Positions 11,464 to 22,929 of a DNA stretch of 64,000 bases are shown here, one piece after another. Origin of the DNA: Clarkia xantiana subsp. parviflora (lineage: Eukaryota; Streptophyta; Magnoliopsida; Myrtales; Onagraceae); contig JAPTYO010000013.1 of the NCBI GenBank assembly GCA_036873135.1, positions 18,535,901 through 18,599,900 of the forward strand. The letters run 5' to 3'. Each line of letters opens with the position of its first letter. Position 1 is the first letter of the stretch. Position numbers and translations under genes: made by a program. The notes beneath the pieces are model-generated. The model was given only the letters and a program-made list of their open reading frames with translations. It searched no databases and was not told where the DNA came from.

Positions 11464-11735
11464 CTCGCAGGGATACTACCTTGGCTATCAACCAAGTCCA
11501 TATTGATATAGCTACTGGTCAACTACTTCCCTTCCGATTCCCACCAGTCCTTCACCATCTGACTCAACAGAATGCTATATTTGATTCGCGAATATTCCTC
11601 CTCCGCCTCATCATCTAACGGTTTCCACTTCTCCAAAAGCGGGGCCAACAAGCTGACAGCGTGGCTCATGTTTAGCCTCTGGTTAGGCTCATGTCTAGCC
11701 TCTACCTGGGCTCACTCAACGTGTAGTGCCCTGCT
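11464..11735 (-). pseudogene. TMK-like receptor kinase pseudogene B, C-terminal fragment
   Basis: The segment closely matches 524-795 of pseudogene A, covering the kinase C-tail (NLLAPL.EKW, NQMVKDW-like, SQGSIPAS-like). It contains stops and a short internal duplication around 11670-11710. It is cut at 11735 by the LTR of element C, so the remainder of this gene should lie to the right of C, outside the window. Together with pseudogene A it shows a former tandem array of TMK-type genes on the minus strand. Confidence 0.8.
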
Positions 11736-11989
11736 TGTTAGCATATGGAGGTTGGGCCGTAATTAGGAGCCCATTAATATGTATATGTTACCTAAGAAAT
11801 TGGGTAAATGTCACATTAGGGTAATTGGGCTTGACACAAATCCCAATTGACATGAGAGGCCCAAATATTGGGCCTCCCTTATACATGGTCGGCCGAAACT
11901 TGGTGTTAAGGGCAAAGTGGACATTTGTCCACTTTGCTCCTTCTATAATTAAGGGGTGTTAGGGTTTTCTTAGGGGTAATTCACAATTC

Positions 11990-12815
11990 GGGTTAAAGGT
12001 CCTTTTGGTACCACATGTTTGCAAAAATTACACTGTTCATACCACTAGTATTTTTTCGTACCGAATTGGTACCATATGTTTCCAAACCTTACTGTTTTTA
12101 TACCTTTGTTAGGGTTCCGTCAAAACGGCCGTTAAATGGCATGTGCCATGCACGTGACCAGCCCAAAACTTTCAATTTTGTTACAATTTAGTCCATCTAA
12201 TACATCCCTAACTTTTATTTTGTTCAATTTAGTCCTAAAACTTCAAAATCAAACCATTTCCCCAAATTGACCTAGCCGGACCTAGTCATGTGTTAGGTCC
12301 GACCCTGGGTCGGGGTCACCGGAACCAGGGGACCCTGACCCAGGGTCGGACCTAGCCCTAAGCTAGGTCCGGCTAGGTCAATTGGACCTAGCCCCATTTT
12401 AACTCAATTGGGGCTAGGTCCCAGTTGACCTAGCCGGACCTAGCCTAGGGCTAGGTCCGACCCTGGGTCGGGGTCGCCTGGGTCCGGCGACCATGACCCA
12501 GGGTCGGACCTAGACCTAGGCTAAGTCCGGCTAGGTCAATTGGGAAAATGGTTTGGTTTTGAAGTTTTAGGACTAAATTGAACAAAATAAAAGTTAGGGA
12601 TGTATTAGATGGACTAAATTGTAACAAAATTGAAAGTTTTGGGTTGGTTACGTGCATGGCACATGCCATTTAACGGCTGTTTTTGACAGAACCCTAACGG
12701 AGGTACCAAAACAGTAAGGTTTGGAAACATATGGTACCAATTCGGTACGAAAAAATACTAGTGGTACGAACAGTGTAATTTTGCAAACATGTGGTATCAA
12801 AAGGACCTTTAACCC
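11990..12815. mobile_element. Palindromic MULE-like foldback element
   Basis: The element begins GGGTTAAAGGTCCTTTTG and ends with its exact reverse complement. It is flanked by a perfect 10-bp duplication TTCACAATTC (11980-11989 and 12816-12825). The two arms, about 290 bp each, are nearly complementary (for example ggtaccatatgtttcc against its reverse near 12720). The centre (about 12266-12540) holds two further GC-rich hairpins built from ctaggtccggctaggtc and gaccctgggtcggggtc. There is no transposase. Long inverted ends and a 9-11-bp duplication fit a Mutator-like MITE; the superfamily is an inference. Confidence 0.85.
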
Positions 12816-12996
12816 TTCACAATTCCTCCTAAGTGGTGATTTGAGAGAAAAACACTCCTCCCTAATACTAGTTTCAGCCGAACCATATTCCTACTCCAAG
12901 GGTGTGCCAATTTGCTTGGAGAAAATCACTCCGGAGATCCGTCCCTGCCAAGAAACGATCAGAGGCTTTGTTGTGGAGACTATACCGCGTAGGAAT

Positions 12997-13558
12997 TGTT
13001 GAATTATGGGGAATTAATACTACGGAATGCTAAACGTGTACAAGCAAGAAATCTAATCTACGCAGCGGAATTAGTACACATACCTTTTAGCTTTCCTGCC
13101 CAAGAACGATGTGGAGGGAGTTCTGATCCTCCGGTCGGAACCACGTGCAAGTTCTTCGTTAGAATAAGTCCCACGCGATGTAGCTCCACAACAAGACCTC
13201 TGATCGATTCTTCAACGGAGATGAAACCTCAGACCAGATGTGATGGTGCCGAAATTTAACTAAGGGAAACAAGTGTTCTCAATGGAAATCCTTATTAATA
13301 TGAAATGAGTGAATAAACCCTTAGCAGACACCCCTATATATAGTATTGGTGGAGTTTCCAAAAGGCAACTCCAACCAATGTGGTATAGGGTGGCCGGCCG
13401 AATTGCATGTATAAGGGAGAGGCCCAATTTTGGCCTCCCTTGTCAATTACTAATTGGATTTGGCCCAATTAGCCCAGATTGACAATTACCTAATTAACTT
13501 AGGTAATTCCCTTAATTAACGGGCTCCTATTACGACGCCATGTCACCATATGCTAACA
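12997..13558 (-). repeat. 3' LTR of element B
   Basis: This is the reverse complement of the element A LTR family, running TGTTGAATTA to TATGCTAACA on the plus strand. The polypurine tract (plus-strand gctcccactcgccgg) lies at 13559-13573. Confidence 0.92.
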
Positions 13559-13573
13559 GCTCCCACTCGCCGG

Positions 13574-14716
13574 AATGGGAGGGTGCTCGTTAATCTATAC
13601 AGTTAAGCAATAATATCAACATCTCAGTCTTCAGTCTTCGTCTCCGTCTCCGAATAGTTCATACGAGGCTTTCCGTGCGACCGGCGGATACGACGGGCAT
13701 CGTGCCACTCATCTGTTAGGAGTATTGTAGCGCCCGCAGAACGTTGATTCCCTTTCATGAACCAAACCTGTTTGAAATAAAACTATGTACCACACTGTAT
13801 TATTGGTCAACTATTAATTCTCTAATTGCCCAGTTTTCCACAAAGGAATACTTCTCCAGGGCATCCGTACAAGTGTTCACAACCATCAACTAATATCCGG
13901 TTGGCGGCCACCTAGTGAACACGAGAGTCGGTGAATTAAAGGTGAACTTGACCATCCCCATCGCTTATACCCTTAGTCTGACTCAACTGGTTTCCAAGAC
14001 GTGGTCACTTGGCCATTTTCTTTGGCACTACGCTCGTACGCCGGGAAGCGAGCATTGAGCCAGACCTTAGGTATAAGTTCTGAGTCCATGAGGATACTTT
14101 GGATGCCTCTTCATAAGACATCCGGGATCAATCACACGCTCAAGGTGAAGAAGTATGCGCCCTTTGAATCACAAGGATTCTAGCTAGCACAACCGAGCAT
14201 GACCTCGTGGTCGTATATGGCACGTGCAGTATGAAGCACGCATCGATAGCACACCTGGTATAGCCAGGGATGGGATATGTCAATGATGCTATCGCAGAAT
14301 ATCTCATATGGCCTTGAATGTGATATAGTGATGGACAAATTCCTGCTCGGCGATTTACAAAATGAAGATTAAGTCATGCTGTTAAGCGTGACAATGTTAT
14401 CGTTTTGCTTAATCAGGTTTACCCCCTGATTCTTAGCCAATCTTGTTATGGTAGAGGTCTCTCTCTCCTTACAAGATGACTGTGCCTGTGTGACGAGGCA
14501 AGGTTCACATTCGACATAATTTTGGTGGAAGAATTTTACTTCTTCCTACGACTTAGTTTATAGACCATAAAATCCGATGTTGTTAATCATTATGACGTCG
14601 ATAAATCATAAACTCAAATTGCAATTCTTTTATGCAATTGAAAAATAATTTCAAATTTCAAAATGTTATCACTTTTACAAGCCACAGAGTTTAAGCCCTA
14701 CGTAATCCAAGCAGTT
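13574..14716 (-). other. 3' untranslated region of element B
   Basis: This is the reverse-oriented counterpart of 8375-9488 in element A. No sense gene is seen. Confidence 0.75.
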
Positions 14717-15514
14717 TTACGTGCTTTTCAAAAAAAATTCCCTACGTAACGGCTTAGTTAAAGGGTCTGCGACCATATTGTTTGTAGGCAAGTATTCTAA
14801 AGCGATTATGTTGTCTATCAGAACCGACCTAGCATAATTGTATTTCACATCAATGTGTTTAGTCCTACTATGGTACTTTGGATTCTTAACTGCCGCAATG
14901 GCCGCCTGACTGTCGGAGTACACCTTCACAAGTTTACTCTTCTTGTCGGTGTCAATTAATGCAGTAATGAGCCTTTTCAGCCAGACCGCTTCTTGTGCGT
15001 TTTTGGAGAGGGCAACGAATTCTGATTCCATAGTGGAAAGCACGACACAAGATTGCTTCTTGCTTACCCATGATATGGCAGCATTAGCAAGGAGGAAAAC
15101 TCCTCCTGTGGTGGACTTACGATCATCCCGATCGCCACCGTGGTCGGCGTCACTATAACCGGTCAATTCGAGGCGATCGCCCTCATAGCAAAGAACGTAG
15201 TCGGCAGTACCTTTCAGATATTTGATAATTCGTTCTACGACCTTTAGATGTTGATAACTAGGATCTGATTGGAATCTTGGTACTAGGCCCACAGCGTAAC
15301 AGATGTCTGGTCGAGTACAGAGCATGTCGTACATTAGACTCCCTACCATGCTCAGATACTCTGCATTCTTCATCTGTTCACATTCCTGCTGGTTTTTCGG
15401 GCCATCACGCTTCGATAGCGCGTACCCGAACACAACCGACGTATCCACGGGTTTAGCATCCAGCATTCTGAATCTTTTCAACAGTTTATTGATATATGAT
15501 CCTGAGATAGACAT
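14717..15514 (-). pseudogene. Copia RNase H of element B
   Basis: A single open 265-codon frame starts at the end of RT (SYINKLLKRFRMLDAKPVDT). It carries LMYDMLCTRPDICYAVGL, LTGYSDADHGGDRDDRKST, SWVSKKQSCVVLSTMESEFV and KVYSDSQAAIAAV, then TKHIDVKYNYARS and MVADPLTKPLRREF. Catalytic acidic residues appear intact, unlike in element A. It would hydrolyse RNA in RNA-DNA hybrids. The open frame reflects youth or chance, since the element lacks the rest of Pol. Confidence 0.9.
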
Positions 15515-15807
15515 AATCTCCGGGCGGCATGAACTCGGGCAATTTTGATGCCTAAAATGTAAGTAGCCTCTCCCATGTCTTTCATCTCGAATGCTGATGC
15601 TAACCAGGACTTTGATTTATTCATGAAACTCATATCGTTCGCAACAATGAGTATATCATCCACGTATAGTGTTATGATGACATACTTAGACCCGGAGGTC
15701 TTAGTGTATACGCAGAGATCCTTGTGAAGATTCACGAATCCGTTTCCAACGATTTCCTCGTGGAATCTGCAATACCATTGCCGAGACGATTGTTTAAGAC
15801 CTAACAC
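15478..15807 (-). pseudogene. Copia RT C-terminal half of element B
   Basis: The frame starts in the GLKQSSRQWY motif and includes the catalytic LYVDDILIVAND and EMKDMGEATYILGIKI. The N-terminal half of RT is deleted. A frameshift separates it from the RNase H frame, which overlaps it at 15478-15514. Confidence 0.88.
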
Positions 15808-15813
15808 AGGCTC

Positions 15814-16363
15814 TGGATTACGGGGACGTAATACTACGGAATGTTAAACGTGTACTAGCAAGAAATCTAATCTACACAGCGGAATTAGTACACATACCTT
15901 TTAGCTTTCCTGCCCAAGAACGATGTGGAGGGAGTTCTGATCCTCCGGTCGGAACCAAGTGCAAGTTCTTCGTTAGAAGAAGTCCCACGCGATGTAGCTC
16001 CACAACAAGACCTCTGATCGATTCTTCAACGGAGATGGAACCTAAGACCAGATGAGATGGTGCCGAAATTTACCTAAGGGAAACAAGTGTTCTCAATGGA
16101 GATCCTTGTTAATATGAAATGAGTGAATAAACCCTTAGCAGAAACCCCTATATAGTATTGGTGGAGTTGCAACTCCAACCAATGTGGTATAGGGTGGCCG
16201 GTCGAGTTGCATGTATAAGGGGGAGGCCCAATTTTGGGCCTCCCTTGTCAATTACTAATTGGATTTGGCCCAATTAGCCTAGATTGAAAATTACCTAATT
16301 AACTTAGGTAATTCCCTTAATTAACGGGCTCCTATTACGGTTCCACGTCACCATATGCTAACA
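15814..16363 (-). repeat. 5' LTR of element B
   Basis: This 550-bp LTR is missing its outer TGT at the deletion junction (plus strand starts TGGATTACGGGG). It ends TATGCTAACA next to GGAAT. Confidence 0.9.
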
Positions 16364-16543
16364 GGAATTCCCTAACAAGAACTTCTACGGGTTCCGTCTG
16401 GTGGGTCGTGAACTCCCTTCGCAGGATCCTTGGGGACTACGGAAAAGGTTTAAGGTATGTGCACATCTTCCACAGCGTAATTCTGATTACTGTCATATAC
16501 ATGTGTTTAAGTTTCCGTAGTAATCTGCCTCGTAATCCAACAG

Positions 16544-16555
16544 TGGTATCAGAGC
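16544..16555 (+). promoter_or_regulatory. Primer-binding site of element C
   Basis: TGGTATCAGAGC begins one base after the element C LTR end, as in element A. Confidence 0.93.
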
Positions 16556-17092
16556 ATGTGTTAGAAGTTCTTGATTTTGATAAACTGGTGTTCTTTTTTT
16601 TTTAAACGTCATGGCCGAAATTTTAATGAGTGAAAATTTCGGATTTTTACAATTGTTAGGGCCGAAATTTTCATGATGTTCTTATTTGATGTTCATGATC
16701 TTCAAGAAAAAGGGGATTTTTATAAAAATCAAACATTGGATTTTAGATCTTATTAAAATTTGATCTTGAAATTTGACCACTTGTTTCCAACTTGGTGTTT
16801 TTGGCCGAACCCTAATGAGAATTACAAGGTAAAATTTTTAATTTCTTAGGCGCCAAGTTAAAAGTTTCGGCATAAATTTTTAAGATTATTGCTTACCATT
16901 TTTTTTATTAAAGGTAACAATATATCTATAATTGGAAACATAAGGATAGGTTCACATTAAATCTATAGAAATGTATAACTATCAATATATCTAGCTAAAT
17001 TATAGGGATTAAAGATATTTTTTATAGACTTAGTTACCTAAAAGATTAAGAAATATATTGTCAGTATATTTGTTAACCTATTAAATATATTG

Positions 17093-17165
<73 letters not shown>

Positions 17166-17233
17166 GGGCCGAAATTTATATATATGCATATATATTGTTG
17201 ATTGATTTACATCGTATAGATAGAATTTTGACA

Positions 17234-17264
<31 letters not shown>

Positions 17265-18600
17265 CCGATATATATATATATATATTTGCAATATTGAAAA
17301 TTATTATGTATACTTAATAATTCTTGGAGTCTATGTTAAGTTTTTAGTAGACTTTAAAACCCTATTTAGCCCACAAGATTATTTCGGCCCAACCTTGTGT
17401 GATTATTGGGCCGGTCCAATTTGCTAAACCGGATACGAATAAAACCAAACCGGATTTTCTTAATCAGTTCGACCTAGCCGGGTTGGGTCGAACTGGGGTA
17501 ACTAAGTGAACCTAACCGAATCGGTTTTGAGTGATTGAACCGAACACTATTTTATTGGACCGGTTCGGTCCGAACCAGATTTTGAAAAACCGAACCGAAC
17601 CAGATTTTCTGGACTGAACCGAACCTGAACGAAATTGACTGAACCGTACTAGATTTTCAAAATCGAATTCAAGTCAATTAATAAAATAGGATGGTCAAGT
17701 TTTAAAATCCAAATGTTTTTGTAACTTTAATAAGTTTACACAGTGCTCGAAGGTTTAAAACTTTCAAGTTTTTTTGATTAAACATTAATGCCTGGTTTCG
17801 ATTATGGGGATGGATCTCGGAAATGCATGATTTAGGGACTTGATTAATTAGAGGGCTGAATTGCAAGTTTTTACTTTTTATCACATATATTTGTTAGAAC
17901 TGTTGTTTTGACTATGTCAAGCTAGCTGGATGTTGGGGGTAGAGCTCTAGTTAAATATATGGTATGCGCACTAGGACAAACATGCTGTGATTGTTGTGAT
18001 TGCCTAATATTCATGTCTAGAAACACGCATGATTAATTGTAAGCATGAATTGCAAGCCAACCCCTAATATTTTAACAACGAAATCCAGTCGCCAAATATG
18101 CATGATTGATGTGGAAGTGTTCATGTATGACACGTATGCCTGAATGTTGAGGTTGTAGCTGCATGTGATAGTTTACTGGAAAGTGGAATTATGTATGTGT
18201 AAGCATGAGTTCCTCGGAACATTAGACGCATGACGCATATGCATGATGTGTGATTTGATTGATGAATTCCGACTTGCTATGATATTTTAACTTGTGAAGT
18301 AGAATTATATAGGCATGCGTAAGTTCATCGCAACATTTTTAAATACAAAAGGGCCTTGGGAAAGCCAAGATCGGGTACGCTTATTTCAAAGTTTTCGTTC
18401 CGGTAATTTGCGAATAAAACCGTTTTTAAGAGACTAATCTATTGGGTTGAACACGACGGTAATGTGAACTCTTTCACGAACCCCCCTTCCCTCGGTTTAC
18501 TGGCGGTCGGTTGGTTTAGAAGGCTGATGAATCATTATTTGTCGTATTCAATCTTAATAGATATCCGATGTATGCAATTCTTTCTCAAAATGTTATTATC
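16556..18600 (+). other. Leader of element C
   Basis: The leader is collinear with that of element A. It shares the aattttt-rich start, the TA tract (17095-17161), the accgaacc degenerate repeats (about 17400-17650) and the conserved gggccttgggaaagccaag segment near 18351. No gene is supported. Confidence 0.8.
17095..17161. repeat. (TA)n microsatellite
   Basis: A TA tract of about 67 bases at the position homologous to 2674-2735. A second, shorter TA tract lies at about 17235-17260. Confidence 0.97.
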
Positions 18601-19064
18601 TCCCTAATTAAGCATGATTATCAATGTGTTCGTATAAATTGGTTGAATGAGTGCGGTTCGATATTCCTCGCAATCTTGATGGAATGGATAATGATGAATA
18701 AAAGGAGTATGTGTTGAACTCTCTGCTACGATTCCGAAAAGCGGAGAGAACAACTACGGATGAATATGATAGTCCGTATAATTTTTACAATGAGAGATAA
18801 ATGTGATAATTTGTTTCCCCATGGATGGGAGTAGGTTCTTTAATGATCTGAACGCGTATGTGGTGATATATTCAACTGTGGGTAAAGGGGTTGAAGAAGA
18901 CTTCAATTGCAACCAGACAATGTTACATCTTGGTATCCCTTTGCATCTGCCTCGGCGGAAGCAAGGATGCTAAAGCTAGAAATGTTGTGGTTGAATATGA
19001 TGGTCTTCTCTCTTTCCATGAATTCCGATGTAAAAGCTGCTCGAAACCTTCACGATGAAAGGTT
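18601..19064 (+). other. Unassigned internal segment of element C
   Basis: The stretch between the leader and the 3' LTR has no recognised coding domain and no match to A or B that I can see. It may be captured or strongly diverged sequence. The tract before the LTR (gatgaaagg) is a weak polypurine tract. Confidence 0.5.
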
Positions 19065-19313
19065 TGTAAGCATATGGTGATGGGCGCCGTAAATGGAAGC
19101 TCGTTATATGTATATGTTACCTAAGCCAATTGGGTAAATGTCACATTAAGACATTGGGCCAGACCCAAATCCCAATTGACATGAGATGCCCAAAATTGGG
19201 CCTCGCTTATACAATAGTGCCCGGCCGAATTATTTGTGGTGCAAAGTGGACTTTTATCCACTTTGCTCCTCCTATAAATAAGCGGTGTTAGGGGTTTTAT
19301 TAGGGTTAATCAT
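19065..19313 (+). repeat. 3' LTR of element C, left part
   Basis: It starts TGTAAGCATATGG and keeps a TATA box (tataaata, 19273-19280). It is cut by element D at 19313; the rest must lie outside the window. Confidence 0.85.
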
Positions 19314-20030
19314 TGATGGATATACACCCACCTTGACCCGCTTCGACTCAACATAATTACTGCATGGACCCAAAAACGGTTCTAAACCGAAACTTGGAAA
19401 ACCTCGAACCCGGAAAAATCCACCAACAAAAGGCCGGGCGAAGTTAAATCGCCCGGCAAAAAGAACAAGTTCGGTTAGGGTGTCCCTAACTAAACATTTT
19501 TCGGCCCGGAGGGCCACCCTCCGGGCCACACTGTTCTCGAACCCCCAAAAACATTACCAACTCCTATGATGCTTAGTAAGGCCTAATTTCGCTTTATCTT
19601 AATTAATGCATGATTAACATTCTACTACTGCAATTAGCAAACTAATGACCCAAGAGTCCTATAAATAGGACCCCATGGCCATTCTTTTCCAACAAGTCAC
19701 CATGTTGAATTTGCTCTAGCTTCTCTCTAGACATTTTCTCTCTCTAGAAAGTTTTCATTTAGGCATCGGAGAGGGCTCATCGAGCATCCCCCCCTTTGCT
19801 CGCTAGCCCCTTTTGCAGGTGGACGTGGAAAAGGACTTGAACTTGAACTTCGGAAACGGATATCCAGCGAGACGTTTTTATAGGTTTACAAGGAAGAAGA
19901 ACTATCTTGGAGCTAAGGACAACATTATAGGAGAAACATCCATGCATGTCCACGAGAATCATCACAATTCTGTCGGGTACCGACCGATTGGTTCACGCAA
20001 AACCGAACCGATTGGAAGCGTGTCCCAACA
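19314..20030 (+). repeat. 5' LTR of element D
   Basis: This 717-bp LTR runs TGATGGA to CCCAACA. It contains a TATA box (tataaatag, 19660-19668) preceded by caagagtcc. Its first 200 bp match 29892-30096. Confidence 0.9.
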
Positions 20031-20031
20031 G

Positions 20032-20049
20032 TGGCACCGTCTGTCTGAC
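20032..20049 (+). promoter_or_regulatory. Primer-binding site of element D
   Basis: TGGCACCGTCTGTCTGAC starts one base after the LTR. It resembles the TGGCGCCGTCTGTGGG-type site of Tat elements. Confidence 0.8.
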
Positions 20050-20081
20050 TCGAACTAAAAGACAAGTCCACCAAGAAAGAA

Positions 20082-20700
20082 TGTCGTCAACACAGGGAAT
20101 ACATGGAGGACTAGGTTCAAGAGGAGAATCATCAAGGGGACGGGAAGAATACGCAGCCGATTTGGGCAAGGCAGCAATCCAGGTGCCACCAAGTACACAG
20201 AAACTGGAGGTCGAAATCCAATTCACCAAAAAAGATAAGGAGCACATCACATTCCCACATGAAGATTCCCTCGTAATCACAATGAACATCAACGATATCA
20301 CATCCGCCGAATCCTGGTAGATATCGGCAGCTCCACAAACTTGATAACGGCTCAGGCAGTAAATGCACTAAGAAAAACCAGCAAAGATATACAACTAGTG
20401 TTCTCCCCTTTGATCGACTTCAAGGGAGGGGCAAGCTACCCGTCAGGAGCAGTAACACTGCCAATGATAATAGGAACAGGAAACAATCAACTCCACATTC
20501 CAATAACGTTCCTTATAGTCGAGAAACTAAGGGGATACAATGGAATACTAGGGCTTACAACCATCAACAAGTACAGAATGATCCCATCCACAACGCACCA
20601 GAAATTAAAGTTCCCAACCTACACAGGCATAGGAGAGGCCTTAGGATACCAAAAAATGGCAAAGGAGTGTTACTCTTTCGCCGCACAACCACAACAATCA
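20082..20700 (+). pseudogene. Gag stub and gypsy protease of element D
   Basis: A start near MSSTQGIHGG gives about 35 codons of gag-like N-terminus and passes directly into the protease-leading segment IQFTKKDKEHITFPHED. After a frameshift near 20300 the active-site motif ILVDIGSSTNLI follows (catalytic Asp codon at 20320), then AVTLPMIIGTG, YNGILGL and YHTG/KFPT-type motifs common to Tat proteases. The frame closes with ECYSFAA. The whole gag core and zinc knuckle are missing, an internal deletion compared with normal Tat elements. Confidence 0.85.
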
Positions 20701-20828
20701 GAAGTCACAGAAGAAATACCTCTCATCGATGCTGACCCAAGAGAGGAATATGGTCGCCCATCGCCAACAGAGGAGTTGATCGAAGTCGAAATTGACGGAC
20801 CATAAAAGAGAGTTTGAATAGGGGCAGG

Positions 20829-21800
20829 ACTACCACAGGAGGAAACAGCAGCGCTGACTGCACTGCTACGAGAGTTCAAGTATATATTCGCTTGGTCCCC
20901 AAGCGACATACCAGGAATAAGCAAGGAGGTGATATCACACAGGTTGAACATCAACTTGGAGAAGCGAGCTATCACACAAAAGGTAAGACCAATAGGCGGA
21001 AACAAGAAGGCAGCGATACGAGAAGAAGTGGGAAAATTGCTGGAGGCAGGTTTCATACAAGAAAGCAACTACCAAAAATGGGTCGCAAACCCCGTGTTGG
21101 TAAAAAATTCAAATGGAAATTGGAGGATGTGCGTGGACTTCAGAGATCTAAACAACGCCTGCCCAAAGGACTCATACCCGCTGCCAAGAATAGACCAGCT
21201 GGTTGACACCACTTCTGGCCACTACATGCTGAGTTTCATTGACGCATACTCCGGATATAATCAGATCAAGATGCATCCGGATGACGCAAAATATACAGCC
21301 TTCTATGCAGACTGTGCCATTTACCACTACACGGTAATGCCATTCGGTCTGATAAACGCAGATGCAACATACCAGCGCATTGTAACCAAGATATTCGGAG
21401 ACATGATAGGAAAAACCATGGAGGCTTATGTGGATGATATGATCATCAAATCAAAAGAGAAGACGACACATGTGGAATACCTACGGAGGGTGTTCGAAAG
21501 AATGCGCGAATTCAAGGTACGATTAAACCCCGCGAAGTGCGCTTTCGGCGTCCAATCAGGAAAGTTCCTTGGCTTTATGGTCAGGAAGAGAGGAATAGAA
21601 GTAAATCCGGAAAAACTGCAGGCTGTGGAGGAGATGCAATATCCAACCAAACATAAAGAAGTCCAACGACTGAATAGACGATTGGCTGCACTGAACATAT
21701 TTTTATCCAAGCTAGGAGAAAGAGCGCTACCATTCTTCAAGGTACTTAGAGAAAATAAGAAGTTCGAATGGACGGCCAAATGCGAAGAGGTAGTAAGTCC
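20829..21800 (+). pseudogene. Ty3/gypsy reverse transcriptase of element D
   Basis: Motifs in order are EFKYIFAWSPSDIPGI, KVRPIGGNKKAAI, EAGFIQESNYQKWVANPVLV, WRMCVDFRDLNNACPKD, SFIDAYSGYNQI, VMPFGLINADATYQR and the catalytic AYVDDMIIKS (YVDD codons 21427-21438). These are characteristic of Ty3/gypsy RT. The domain is nearly open from 20929, and a frameshift lies near 21800 where RNase H continues in another frame. It would synthesise element cDNA. Confidence 0.93.
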
Positions 21801-22270
21801 AACAGCTGAAACAGCACCTACGAATGCTGCCTCCTTTGGCAAAGCCCTTACTAGGCGAACCCCTCTACTTGTACATCTCAGTGAGCGACGAGGCAGTAAG
21901 TACAGTGCTAATCAGGAATGAGGGGAACGTGCAACGTCCAGTATACTTCACAGGGAAGGCGCTGGCAAAATACGAGAAGAACTACATGTCAATAGAAAAG
22001 TATCTCTACGCCTTGGTAGTAACAACACGTAAAGTACAGCCGTACTTTCATGCACATGAAATAACGGTCCTGACGAACCAGCCACTAAAACACATGTTGC
22101 AAAAACCGGAAGCCTCAGGTAGACTAACCAAATGGGCGATAGAACTAAATGAATTCAAAATACATTTCGAGCCAAGAACAGCAATAAAAGGACAAGCCCT
22201 TGCAGACATTATCACAGAATTCACAGGTATAAGACCAGAAGACGAACAGAAGAAAGAAACCAAGAATGAA
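21801..22270 (+). pseudogene. First RNase H of element D
   Basis: The frame gives LYLYISVSDEAVSTVLIR, PVYFTGKALAKYEKNY with a conserved Glu in SIEKYLYALV, then VLTNQPLKHML and KWAIELNEFKIHFEPR. The family usually has TDQPLK, so an Asp has become Asn. It is the classical gypsy RNase H, fused after RT. Confidence 0.88.
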
Positions 22271-22299
22271 GGCGAAAGGGAGGCCGTTCTAGAAAACGC

Positions 22300-22620
22300 C
22301 GAAACGAATGAATATTGGGACATGTACACAGATGTCACGTCAGCCTCAAACGGTTCGTGGGTAGGTTTAATACTAACCCCACCCGACGGGTCGAAACCAC
22401 TCCGCTACGCGCTGGCTCTAACTTTTAGAGCCACAAATAACCAAGCAGAGTACGAGGCATTAATAACATGTCTCAGAATTGCAAAAGGAGTGGGGGCAAA
22501 GAAGCTGGGAGTAAAGTAAGATTCACAACTAGTTGTCAACCAGGTGAAGGGTGACTACGACGCAAAGGCGGGGGCAATGCAAAAATACCTCCAAAAGTGA
22601 AGGATTTGTTGCCATACTTC
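22300..22620 (+). pseudogene. Second (archaeal-type) RNase H domain of element D
   Basis: YWDMYTDVTSASNGSWVGL, ATNNQAEYEALI and, after a TAA stop at 22517-22519, DSQLVVNQVKGDY are the D/E/D signatures of the additional RNase H that plant Tat elements carry after the first one. The stop and a following frameshift break it. Bases 22621-22900 contain decayed linker frames without further motifs. Confidence 0.85.
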
Positions 22621-22929
22621 GACACTTTCGAAATATGTGCAATACCAAGAGGCGAAAACCAAGAAGCAGACGCACTAAGTATGTTTGCTTTAGGCACACC
22701 ACATGCCTGTTAAGAGGTCCATTTCTTGGAGCAGAGGTTGTTTCCACTGATAGAGCAAATAGAGGTACTATCCATCGAGGAAAACATTACATGGATGACA
22801 CCAATTTACAGATAAATAGTCGAAGGCAAACTACCCGATGAAGAGATAGAGGCAGCAAAAATAGAAAAATTGGCACCAAGCTACGCCAAAATAGATAGAG
22901 AGCTCTACAAAAAGGGATTCACAACTCCA

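Larger units (their letters stand above)
12997..16363 (-). mobile_element. Truncated copia element B (minus strand)
   Basis: LTRs lie at 12997-13558 (3') and 15814-16363 (5'), with a perfect target duplication GGAAT (12992-12996 and 16364-16368). Internally it keeps the 3' untranslated region, RNase H and the C-terminal half of RT; the deletion begins at the GLKQSS motif of RT. Gag, protease, integrase, the primer site and the first bases of the 5' LTR are gone, replaced by a join containing a short filler (taacacaggctc). It inserted into the 5' LTR of element C. Confidence 0.93.
11736..16542 (+). repeat. 5' LTR of element C, in three pieces
   Basis: The pieces are 11736-11989, 12826-12996 and 16369-16542, about 598 bp in all. 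Joining piece 2 to piece 3 across element B restores the phrase ataccgcgtaggaattc, matching the element A LTR. Confidence 0.9.
11736..19313 (+). mobile_element. Copia-family LTR element C, internally deleted, hosting other insertions
   Basis: The 5' LTR starts TGTTAGCATATGG at 11736. It is interrupted by a foldback element (11990-12815) and by element B (12997-16363), and ends AATCCAACA at 16542. An initiator tRNA-Met primer site follows, then a leader related to that of element A. No gag or pol is present before the 3' LTR starts near 19065. That LTR is cut at 19313 by element D, so C's right end lies outside the window. Without the inserts it is about 3.4 kb to the cut. It is either a deletion derivative or a non-autonomous member of the A/B family. 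Confidence 0.88.
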
